Assembly (NCBI GenBank): GCA_022432975.1
Contig: CM039512.1
Span: forward strand, 191,511 to 255,510
Direction: 5' to 3'
Length of the DNA stretch: 64,000 nucleotides
Source: Begonia masoniana
Taxonomy: Eukaryota; Streptophyta; Magnoliopsida; Cucurbitales; Begoniaceae
Part shown: piece by piece, positions 1-9,675 of the stretch
How the letters are laid out: the number at the start of each line of letters is the position of its first letter
Position numbering within the stretch: the first letter of the stretch is position 1
Notes under the pieces: model-generated
What the model saw: the letters and a program-made list of their open reading frames with translations, nothing else
The model's database searches: none
What the model was told of the DNA's origin: nothing
Made by a program: the position numbers and the translations under genes

Positions 1-2
1 AG

Positions 3-182
3 GTACAGCCTACCTTGACTTATGAGGTGAGGCCGGTACGCATTTTGGAGTATTCTACCAAAGTCTTGCGCAACAAAGAGATCCCACTAGTCAAAGTCCT
101 ATGGCGGAACCACGAGGTGGAGGAAGCTACGTGGGAACGACAGCAGGATATGATGACTGGATATCCTGATCTATTTGTATGA
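3..182 (+). CDS. C-terminal end of Ty3/gypsy chromovirus pol (integrase tail with chromodomain-like segment), partial
   Basis: An open frame enters from the left edge and reads 59 codons to a TGA at 180-182. It contains VLRNKEIPLVKVLWRNHE followed by EATWER and ends in YPDLF. This is the well-known tail of plant chromoviral gypsy polyproteins, a chromodomain-like module after integrase, thought to guide integration through chromatin contacts. No frameshift or internal stop is seen in this piece. About 30 bases after the stop come a purine tract and the LTR that starts at 224, which is the expected gene order for the 3' end of such an element. The rest of gag-pol and the 5' LTR lie outside the window, so whether the whole element is intact cannot be judged. 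Confidence 0.9.
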   Translation, partial: VQPTLTYEVRPVRILEYSTKVLRNKEIPLVKVLWRNHEVEEATWERQQDMMTGYPDLFV

Positions 183-207
183 TTTAAATTTTGTGGACAA
201 AATTCTG

Positions 208-223
208 AATAAGGAGGGTGGAA
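208..223 (+). other. Polypurine tract of element A
   Basis: An AAGGAGGGTGG run lies directly before the TGTAATACCC start of the LTR. In LTR retrotransposons this purine tract primes plus-strand DNA synthesis. Its place between the pol stop codon and the LTR supports both calls. Confidence 0.8.
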
Positions 224-627
224 TGTAATACCCGGCTTGTACGGGTTTTTGAATATATTATATTATATTGATATTTTGATAAAACATGACATTTTTGGTA
301 AATATGTCAAATCAGGTCTGTTTTACGAAAAGAAAGCGTCATTGCGATCTTAACGAGTAATTGGAATTTTAAGGAAATTATGGGAATTTTCGGAGATTAA
401 CCGCTATATTCCGAGTAATTACCTCTATAGTAATATAAATGACGTTTTAGTAAAAATAACAAATGAGGTCCAAATGGAGAACGGACAGTTTTGATAAAGC
501 CCTGACGACGAATATGAGTTATTGGCAAAATATGGAATTTTCGAGAATCCAGATCGTTGGACGATTAACGAAACGAAGGACGAAACAAATAGAATTATGT
601 AAGAAGGGCAAAATGGTAATTTGCAAA

Positions 628-645
628 ATAATTATATTAAAACAT
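628..645 (+). promoter_or_regulatory. TATA-like box of LTR A
   Basis: TTATATTAAAAC lies about 408 bases inside the LTR and is followed by a C/T-rich leader (about 650-800), as expected for a plant RNA polymerase II start. The inverted family copy A' has the same box and leader on the other strand (about 53189-53203), 382 bases from its LTR end. Function is inferred from position and conservation. Confidence 0.5.
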
Positions 646-1218
646 CACAAATTCCTTCATTTCCCCTCACTTCTCTCTTTCTCTTCTTTTCTTCTCGGCT
701 ACCCACGAACAGAGAGCAATTTCTCTCTCGGCCGCCGGCGTGTTTCCTCCGTTCCGACTCCGTTCAAGCTCTGTTTCTCCTCCGTCCTTCACGTTTTCTT
801 CCTCTCTCGCTACCCTCGGTATGTAGCTTTAGTCTTCGGTCGTTTATTTCGAGTTTTGGTTCGATTTAGGGTTAGGGTTTAAATTAGCTTTTCCGTTAAA
901 AACGCGATTTAGGCTTCGTAATTAATAGGTTAGCCGTGATTAAGTATAAATTGAACGTATTGGACGTTATTGGACGAAGAGAAATCAATTTGCGAAAAAG
1001 TTATAAATTGTTAAATTTTCGAGTTTTCGGAAATAACTTGTAATATGAATTTCGAGATTTCCGAGCGTTAAATCGTTATGTAAAAACATCGATTAGCTAA
1101 GATAAGGATTTTATTAGTTTCGGACATTTAAGAGTTTAAGCTCGTATTAACGTCAATTGGTGAAATTTCCTTAGGTAACGACTCCCGTGGACGAAGCTTG
1201 ATATTCTGCGCGCTCAAG

Positions 1219-1798
1219 GTAAGTTCTCGTGACTTGCTTGACCGAAAGGTCTACACCATACTTCGTCGTCGTATCAAGGATCCTTGAGGGTTCCTTGTTT
1301 TACGTTGTTTAGGTTGGGTAGCTAGGTTATGTTGTATTGTCTGGTTAATATGTATGTTGTTTGTTTACTTTCCGCTGATATGAACTGTTCATGCATCACG
1401 GTTTTCGAAAGTCATGAAAAGGAATTTCTGCATGTGTTTTTAAGAAAAGGAACGTATATCTGAAATGAAATCTGTAACGAAATCTGAATGAATAAACGTA
1501 ATCTGTCTGTATCTGGTCACGCGGGATGGGGCTCAGGCACGGCTGTGCGTGTTGCAAGCGTGTACCCCCCTCTCTAGGTGGAAAGGGTAGTCCGACCGCT
1601 GGATGGGCCCTCTTCGCTTAGTGGGTAGAGGTTTCGGTGACAATTCTGTCTGTCTGTGACGTAATGAATCTGTAATCTGTAATTCTGTATCTGTAATCTG
1701 AATCTGAGCATGATTTCTGAATGGCATACGCACGCATGCATTTGCATTTACGTAGCTTACTGAGATTTCAATATCTCATATGTGTCTGTATGGTGTAG
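1219..1798 (+). other. Putative structured intron domain of LTR A
   Basis: A consensus donor AG|GTAAGT (GT at 1219) is followed by a perfect hairpin GACC-GAAA-GGTC (1240-1251). The next bases, CTACACCATAC (1251-1261), are exactly complementary to GTATGGTGTAG (1788-1798), which ends in an acceptor-like TAG|GT. Just upstream lies a GAGAT/ATCTC hairpin (1762-1777). The enclosed 530 bases hold the GC-rich cassette of this family. Eight other LTR copies in the window show the same layout. That it is spliced or folded in vivo is inference. Confidence 0.5.
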
Positions 1799-2299
1799 GT
1801 GACGTTCTAGGTTACGTTGACCCAGGTGAGGATGATATTCCTCCTCCTGATGTAGGAGCAGTTGATGGATGATGCTCGTGGGAGTGCGTTGAGTAGTCGA
1901 GGCGCGATACGACCCGTGGGGATGTATGTATGGACTCTGGGGTTATTTTGGGATGTGTGATCTGATAACTGTATAGAATATTTAGGTTGTTTGGATCTGG
2001 ATAGAGATTAGATAACGTTTTGGTAATTGTATGTAAAACGTTTTGGTTTAAACTGTTTTGATGAATGTATAAAATGTTTTAGTTTAAAAACAGTTATTTA
2101 AACGTTATAGAAATTCTGGAACTGTTTGGTTGTTAAATTAAATGTTATGAATTGTTTTTAAATGGATACGGATGGCTCGGTTTTTAGAGTTATCCACGCA
2201 GTTGGACTTCGTAAAGTCCGCTGTGAGTCGGTTGGATTTAAGCTATAAGTGTTTATGATAGAGAATGTGAAGGTGGTGAAAAATGAGAAAGGGTGTAAA

Positions 2300-2600
2300 G
2301 AATGGTGGATGAGAGGTGCTCCCTGGAATCGAATTCCAGAGAGTGAAAATGGAGTGTTTGCTCTCTGGAAATTCCAGGGAGCTAAGTGTTCTGGTTCTTG
2401 GACGGCAGAGAGCGATTGGGCGCCGTGCTGGTCGCTGCAGGCAGCAACTGATCGCTGCAAATGCAGCGACCAGGCGCTGCATAATGCAGCGATCGTGCGC
2501 TGCATTATGCAGCGCACTCGGCGACCGAGCGCTGCATATAGCAGCGCCCGGTCGCTGCATCTTTTCGAGGGCAGAGTTCCAATTCTGCCCTCCCTCTTTT
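2300..2600 (+). repeat. Palindrome-rich GC cassette near the 3' end of LTR A
   Basis: Dense short palindromes built on GCTGCATTATGCAGC and its complement, GATCGCTGC and TTCCAGAG/CTCTGGAA. They end in a GGCAGA/TCTGCC hairpin (about 2570-2593). This region produces several short overlapping open frames on both strands, none of which looks like a gene. Other LTR families carry different palindromic cassettes near the same position. Confidence 0.6.
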
Positions 2601-2756
2601 CTGATCTGTTTTAAAGTTTTTTTATTAATGTTTTTAAATTTTTATTGATTGTTTTATAGTTGTTTTAAATGTTCAAGGTTCCATTTTAATTCCGATTTCA
2701 GTTTTGATTTCAACTACAGTTTTAATTCCGCACGAAGTTTTATTTAAACTATAAGA

Positions 2757-2802
2757 AAGTAAAAAGTAAAAAAAATAATAATAATAATAATAATAATATA
2801 TG
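2757..2802 (+). repeat. A-rich tract and (AAT)n microsatellite
   Basis: An A-rich tract followed by about nine ATA/AAT steps, just before the 3' end of LTR A. No further function is visible. Confidence 0.8.
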
Positions 2803-3666
2803 TACGCAAAAAGTGGGTACAGTTTTAGGGGTGTTACAATTCATGCATCATGGTTTTTCCCAAAGCATAGAAAACGGTTTTATGCATGCGTTTTCATGTA
2901 AACAAGAGCAAACAGAATATTAAAATACGTAAATAGTTATTCTGGGTAGAGAACTGAGTTTGGTAGTTCCGCCAGAGGAACCGGTTTTGTCAGAGGGACT
3001 GTTAGATATGTCATTCCACTTCCCCTAGAGTGTTAGATGGTCGTTCCGCCATAGGGACAGCAGTTAGGCCATCTCTTCTCTAGAAGCAGTGCCCCAATAA
3101 CTCATGTCATGCAAGAAAATAAAGAACAAACTCAGTGCATGTTTTACGAAGAGCATGAGCATGAGCATAGCATAGTCATGAACATGCATTTTATTTAACT
3201 ATACATCACTTACTGGGAATTAGGCTCATTACTTACTTTGTGGTGTATGTGACATCATAGCAGATGAGGATGTTGATCCTCAATAGGACTGACAAAGCAG
3301 TTGATGAAGGACATCCATGGGGTGTGCTTGTAGCTGTTGGGGCGATTTTGACCCGTGGGCAAGTTTGTAGGTATTTTGGGAAGATATGTGTAGATAGACG
3401 TTTTAAACTTTTGGGAAAACATGGATTTGTTAAGTTTCAAGGTTTGTTTTAAACTTAGTTTTGTTTGAAAATGAGTTTTACTTGTTAAAGACTTCTGCTA
3501 CGTTTTATGATAATAGAAATCATTTTGAGGTATAAATATATTTTGGAACCGTATGGGACAATTGTGATTTGAAAATGCAGGTTTCAGGTTTTTAACGATT
3601 TTAAATGTTATGTTGTCTGTTTTCTCGAAAGGTTTAGAAGTGTTAGTTAAGGTTAATGATAAAAGT

Positions 3667-3925
3667 GTCGACCCCTGCATATGGGTGTCGACCCTTGAGT
3701 GTGTTAAAATGAGCAAGGTATCGATCGGTGCACTCAGATGTCGATCGGTTGGTTGAAGTGTCGACCCCAAGCCTCGACCGAGGCTAATGAGGTGTCGACC
3801 AGTGCTTTCAGATGTCGACCGGTAGTGAAAAATCGGTTTTAGGTGTCGACTCCGAAGATCGACCGACGCAACCCGAGATGGGTGAAGTGTCGACCGGTGA
3901 CCACAAGTGTCGACCGGTTTATGTA
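3667..3925 (+). repeat. GTCGACC-type palindromic cassette in LTR B
   Basis: About ten imperfect copies of TGTCGACC(C/G) and TCGATCGGT spaced by 12-35 bases, about 200 bases before the LTR end. It is rich in GTCGAC, CGATCG and ACCGGT palindromes. This occupies the same place as the unrelated cassettes in LTRs A and C. Confidence 0.6.
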
Positions 3926-3989
3926 GGAAAAAAAAGAGTATTTTTGAAAAATTTTACGCACATTGTCCACGATGATTTCTAAAAGCAGT

Positions 3990-4111
3990 TTACATGTTTT
4001 GATCATTTTTACATAAAGTCTCACGAACGGTCAGGTTAGTAACGTCCGAGTTACATGTTTTGATCATTTTTACATAAAGTCTCACGAACGGTCAGGTTAG
4101 TAACGTCCGAG
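3990..4111 (+). repeat. 61-bp tandem duplication at the 3' end of LTR B
   Basis: Two consecutive copies of a 61-base segment starting TTACATGTTTTGATC and ending AACGTCCGAG; I see no difference between them. They precede the GGGGTGTTACA terminus. Confidence 0.9.
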
Positions 4112-4126
4112 TTACGGGGTGTTACA

Positions 4127-4525
4127 ATACATGTCCACCACAATACCTAGAACTTGACCCACAGGTCAAAATTCGCCCTAACAGCACCAAGCACACTCCA
4201 TGAACATCCTCCATCAACTGCTTTATCAGTCGTATTGAGGATCAACGTCCTCACTTGGAATATCACCTACACCACAAAGTAAGTAATGAGCCTAATGCCC
4301 AATAAGTGATGTCGTATTAAATAAAATACATGCTCATGACTATGCTATGCTCATGTTTTTCGTAAAACATGCACTGAGTCTATTCTTTATTTTCTTACAT
4401 AACATAAGTTATTAGGGAACTGCTTCTAGAAGAAAGATGGCCTAACTGATTGTCCCTCTAGCGGAATGACCATCTCACTCTAGGGAAAGTGGAATGACAT
4501 ATCTAACAGTCCCTCTAACGGAACT
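4127..4525 (-). mobile_element. LTR B' (inverted), downstream segment
   Basis: This reads as the reverse complement of LTR B, with the CCCGTGGG block, the GAGGAT hairpin (about 4229-4244) and the acceptor-like GGTGTAG|GT at 4267. It is cut on the left by LTR B and on the right by solo LTR C at 4526. The matching upstream segment resumes at 7335. Confidence 0.7.
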
Positions 4526-4668
4526 TGTAACACGCGGTTCCATTGAACCGATTTTACCTTGTCATCTAATAGTGTACACTTTATGGATGAAATTGGGAGA
4601 AATATTGATTAGGTTAATGAGTGACTAAGTAAGGGCATAATGTTAAATGGAGATCTATAGTGGATAAC

Positions 4669-4678
4669 GTATTTAAGG
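4669..4678 (+). promoter_or_regulatory. TATA-like box of LTR C
   Basis: GTATTTAAGG lies 143 bases inside the LTR. In the inverted copy C' the better-formed GTTATAAATGG lies 145 bases inside (about 46846-46856). Conserved position supports a promoter role, which is otherwise inferred. Confidence 0.45.
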
Positions 4679-5059
4679 GAGGGTTTAATGAGGTTTAGCC
4701 GCCACTGTTTTCTCATTTTCCTTTCTCGACATTCAGCTCAGCTAAGCAGAGTTCCTCTCGGCGATTTTCCCTCCCATTTTCTCTAAGCTAGGTGAGTTCT
4801 ACTTCGATTTCTTGTTACATTGTAGCTATCGATGTTAGAGGGGATTTTAAATGCGAGTTTTGAGAATGCTGTAAGTGAGAGTTAGTTCGGGTTCGGGGCA
4901 TATCAGGAATGCTTGATGATCTGAGTTCCCAAATTAGTTTCCTTAGATTTTTGGATGGTTAGAATGAAGTTTAGTGAAGATTTAATTAATGCTCGGTTTA
5001 TGGTTTTAGGTTTGAGCAAAGCCCGAAGTAGTTGCAACCAAGCTTTTCCAGGAAACCAG

Positions 5060-5543
5060 GTAAGTAGAGTATGTGTGTGCCTTCAGGTTTACATCACAAA
5101 ACAGTAGGTTTATGTCTGTTTGAATGTTTTCTGTATGTCATGAATCATGTTTTGGAAAGAACACGAAAATAAATTTACATGTAATGGCATGGCAAGGTAT
5201 GAACTGAATGTAATAGACCAGCTGTTAAGGGAATTAATCCGCCCCTTAATTTATGAAGAGGATGTATGACTTTGTGAAAATTGATCCGCTTTCCAATGGA
5301 ATTTAGGATCAGATCAGCTGTTAAGGGAACTAATCTGCTCCTTAATTTATGAAGAGGATGTATGACTTTGGGAAAAATGATCCAACTCCCAATGGAACCG
5401 AGGGATCAAATCAAAGAAAGAACGTGAATGCAACAGAGATGTGAAAGTAGAAACTGCATATCTAGGATTTATGTTTCAGCATATCATTTCATTGTTGCTT
5501 TACTTACTTAGCATTAGGCTAATATATGAGTTTTGTAATGTAG
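5060..5543 (+). other. Putative structured intron domain of LTR C
   Basis: Donor CAG|GTAAGT with GT at 5060. Hairpin GCC-TTCA-GGT lies at 5079-5088. TTACATCACAAAAC (5089-5102) pairs with GTTTTGTAATGTAG (5530-5543) at 13 of 14 positions, including one G-U pair, and the second arm ends in an acceptor-like TAG|GT. The upstream hairpin is TTAGC-ATTAG-GCTAA (about 5508-5522). Confidence 0.5.
5217..5410 (+). repeat. About 100-bp tandem duplication inside LTR C
   Basis: Two diverged copies beginning GATCAGCTGTTAAGGGAA, then CTTAATTTATGAAGAGG. The matching inverted pair is in LTR C' at about 39185-39390. It lies within the conserved stem domain, where other families carry larger arrays. Confidence 0.75.
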
Positions 5544-5700
5544 GTGAAGAAGTTTCAACAGGTGGGTTCTCTGAGTATGTTGAGGACTAGGCTGGTTGGA
5601 GGAGTACATTCACGCATCGACTTGACAATCTGATGAGGTGGTTTAACTAATGTCAGTAAGTGTGAAAGTCTAGTTAACAATGGTACGTTTTTGGTATGCT

Positions 5701-6554
<854 letters not shown>

Positions 6555-6639
6555 GATTATGTGGTGTTGAATAGCTGTGTTGAAATTTATAAGTTCTTTT
6601 AGTAGGCAGAGTTGTCTGTTTGTTTAAAGTGTTACTGTT

Positions 6640-7120
6640 CACCGGTGGATGTAGTCTATCGGTGGATGTAGTCTATCAGTGAATGTAGTCTATTGGTGGA
6701 TGTAGTCTATCGGTAGGTTTTGTCGTTTTATGATCAGTGGATGTGAGTAATAGGTTTTATCGTTTTATGATCGGTGGATGCGAGTAATAGGATTTGTCGT
6801 TTTGTGAACGGTGGATGTGAGTAATAGGTTTTGTCGTTTTGTGATCGGTGGATGTGAGTGATAGATTTTGTCATTTTGTGATGGATGGGTGTGAGCGGTA
6901 GATGTGGGTAGTGATTTTGTCGTCTTGTGACCGGTGGACGTGTGTAGTTGATGTGTCATTGGACTGACGTGAGCGGTAGGTGTTCGTTAGTAGAAGACAT
7001 ATTCTGTCTCTACATCCACCGCTGAAATTATTTTGTTTCTGCTTCTGCCGCTAACACTGTTTAGCGGTGGATGCCTTTTGTTTCTATTTCTATCGCTGGA
7101 ACTATTTAGCGGTGGACGTG
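6640..7120 (+). repeat. GGTGGATG minisatellite cassette in LTR C
   Basis: Begins with TTACTGTTCACCGGTGGATG and continues with 17-bp CGGTGGATGTAGTCTAT units, then longer degenerate units with GGTGGATGTGAGTAATAGG, then GCGGTGGATG/CATCCACCGC palindromes. Expanded relatives appear as a 45-bp array at 36699-38560 and as 17/34-bp units at 62753-64000. Confidence 0.75.
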
Positions 7121-7334
7121 TTCTGTTTTGTTTGTTTTCTTTCAACCAATTGTCTTTAATATTTTAATTAACTAATAAATGTCGTTTTATACAAATGAAT
7201 TTCCGCTGCAAGTTTTAACATTTTAAGGGTCAAACTTTGACCGTTGAGTGAAATTTTGAAATTTTCTCAGAATGTCATGGTGTGGTTTAGTATTATGTAA
7301 AGCGAACCGGGTTTATATAATTCGGGGCGTTACA

Positions 7335-8646
7335 GAATTGGTTCCTCTAACTGAACTACTAGATTCAGTTCCCTACTCACAATAACTATTTACGTATTTT
7401 ACTGTTCTGTTTGCTCTTGTTTACATGAAAACATATACATAAAATCGTTTTCTATGCTTTAAAAAACTATGATGCATGAATGCATGTCACATGCACATAT
7501 CCTCAAATGCTGTAAGCTTAATATAAAACGAATTGATAAACAATTATCAACAACACAATAAAATTAGCATAAAAACTCACAACCTAACATGTCTACCCAA
7601 ACCAAATTCTCCAAAATTCACATTCTAGCCATCAACCTCCTAACACATTGTGGTGTAGGCCAATTGGCCAAGCACATGCAAACATACACTTACCTCGTGT
7701 CCCGAGTTTAATTTCGGAAACGTACTCCAACTCCTTTTTGACGTACAAACCTAAAGCATAAAAAATCAAACCATTACTTACAAAATTTTCGGAATTCCCC
7801 ATGCAAAGTGACAAAACTTAAAAATTCCATATCTTTTGCTATACATATCCAATTTTGATAATTCCAATGGCTATGGACTCCTTGAGGAGTCTACTTTCAC
7901 ATGCTCAATCCAATTTATCAAAGAAAACTAACTCAATTGACCGAAATTCTAGAAAACTACATGCCCTAAAATTAATCATTTTTGAACATTCATGCATCAT
8001 TTAATGTTCCTTCCTCCTTTCAAACCCTAAATAACCCTCCAATGAAATTTAAACATTACAATAACCAAGAAATAGAGAAACATCCACCATTTTCACGCAT
8101 TGAAAATTAGGGTTTATCACCTCTCCAATAAACCCAACAAAACTCCAAATCCACCCACATAACTCAACCTTTTGCCTAAGTATAAGTCAAGATCTAATTT
8201 ACCTTGAAGAATCTTGAGGGGCAGGATTTTGGCCTGAGAAACTTCAGAAAGGGAGAAGAAATGTCGTGAGTTCTGGGGAGGTTAAAATAAAGAAAAAAAA
8301 AGTTTAAACAACTTGCACAATAATTGAAGGAAGGCTCTAGAAAGGTGAGGTGTTCATCCTTCTCTCCCTTTGACTAATCAAAGTCTCACACCTCCTAACT
8401 CACTTTTCATTTTCTTCCACATTCACACTACCTCAAAGGTTGTTTTCTATTGGTCCTTCATTCCCTTACTTTTCAATTGCTAATTTCTATTGATCTTTTA
8501 CTTGTTGACTTTTCAAAGTTCCCTTTTTTACTTCTCATTTTAACCTTCTCTTTTCACAATCAAATCTCTACAACTCTTCCTACTACTAAAACATATTTGA
8601 GTTAACTTAAAGTAATGAAGATGCATGATAAATTTTGGGTATTACA
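7335..8646 (-). mobile_element. LTR B' (inverted), upstream segment
   Basis: Continuation of LTR B' beyond the LTR C insertion. On the minus strand it starts TGTAATACCCAAAATTTATC at 8646 and carries the donor and hairpin at 7658-7693. The plus-strand flank after 8646 (TGAGTCATC...) is unrelated single-copy-looking sequence, so 8646 is the boundary of the nest. Confidence 0.75.
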
Positions 8647-9675
8647 TGAGTCATCTTATTTCTTAAGTATCATACTCAACAACTATTTTTTAGACTTTTT
8701 TATATTCCCACATATTCATGTGATGTCAAAAATTATTATATTGAGTTTATTACCAAATTCAAGAAAATATCTCCACAAAGTATATTGTTGTCATTATCGT
8801 CATTATCGAATTACAAATAATTATTTCATAATAAATTAAAAAAATTATTGAATAGTGAAGATTTTTTTCTTTAAATTGAAATTTGTGTAAATTTTAATAT
8901 TGTTATAGTTTTAACATCCGCATTCTATACGACTCGTCAATTTAAGTTTATCACTTGATATATCTAATGAAATTAAGTTATGAACATTATAGAGAGTGAG
9001 TTTTGTAACGGTGGAATAAAAATGGGACCAGTAGTAAAACTCATTAGGGTTATTATGTGATGTAACTAAGGTTTGTTATGTCATCTATTGGTTGTTACAC
9101 ATTCTATTGTAATTGTTATTTAGATATTTATATTCTTTTTAGTGTCTACAATATTGGCCAATGACGAAGTTATTAGTCTAAGAATGGTATGATTGTAGTT
9201 TTAAAAATGCAAAATTGTGGATTTTAGGAAGCAAGATGAAGAGGCTTCAAGACCACTAAAGTAAGATGAGTAATGAATAAAATGGTATTACACATCTTAC
9301 TTTAATGGCCTTGTAGATTTCTTTGGTAGTTCAAGCATATTGACTGTTGTATTTAACATTTCAAGTTTGAGTGGATCTTCAAAGATCATACGTTTATTGT
9401 ATTTGTTCTAGAACTTAGTCAAATTCTTAAATGATACAGCTCCCAAACTGTAAAGCAAAACTCCTACTTACTTATCTCCTATGGTACTCTCTACCTGTCT
9501 GTCTTCATCTATTTATTCCTCTTCTTTACAACGGCAATTAACTAACTATATTTTACAACTGATTATCAATCACTCATCTCATTGTACTCTTCGACTCAGA
9601 CTTATTACAAAATTCTTGTCTTGTTCCCCAATGGCACTCTTCTTGGTTGTCCTTGCATGGTAAATTAGATTGGTG
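8647..9675. other. AT-rich stretch without recognised gene
   Basis: No plausible coding frame or known element is seen. The two short open frames (8615-8839 and 9481-9663) lack any recognisable motif. The only structure I note is a foldback at 9247-9314. Confidence 0.6.
9247..9314 (+). repeat. Imperfect foldback, 22-nt arms
   Basis: The arm TCAAGACCACTAAAGTAAGATG (9247-9268) is complementary at 19-20 of 22 positions to 9293-9314. The loop is about 24 bases. Size and near-perfect arms resemble a small-RNA hairpin, but AT-rich intergenic DNA can give this by chance or from a decayed inverted-repeat transposon. Confidence 0.4.

Larger units (their letters stand above)
224..2838 (+). mobile_element. 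LTR of family A (3' LTR of the chromovirus ending at 182)
   Basis: The LTR begins TGTAATACCC straight after the purine tract and ends GGGGTGTTACA, giving the TGTAA/TTACA inverted termini shared by most LTRs here. At about 2.6 kb it is long, as in some Tekay/Del-like chromoviruses. In order it shows a TATA-like box near 632, a CT-rich leader, a donor-like GTAAGT with hairpin near 1219-1251, a GC-rich cassette (about 1520-1640), an acceptor-like site at 1798, a GAGGA/TCCTC hairpin (1828-1843), a palindrome-rich cassette (about 2300-2600) and an AAT microsatellite. The flanking 2839-4126 belongs to another LTR, so element A inserted into LTR B. The left target duplication is outside the window. 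No protein gene is expected inside. Confidence 0.85.
2839..4126 (+). mobile_element. LTR of family B, 5' part missing from the window
   Basis: Sequence directly after LTR A runs to a GGGGTGTTACA end at 4126. It matches, in opposite orientation, the LTR B' at 4127-8646: same GAGGAT/ATCCTC hairpin (3266-3281), same GCAGTTGATG...CCCGTGGG block (3297-3361) and same lettered cassette around 2990-3080. The start is absent because element A interrupts it. Short open frames here (for example 3264-3452) are not conserved as protein and are not called. Confidence 0.7.

Noticed and set aside
2158..2648. Cluster of overlapping short frames in both directions
   Set aside because: They derive from the palindromic cassette of LTR A and match no protein pattern.
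5630..5655. Hammerhead-like CTGATGAG in LTR C (and its counterpart in C'), hinting at a retrozyme
   Set aside because: No CGAAA partner, stem II or cleavage GTC in the required arrangement was found in either copy.
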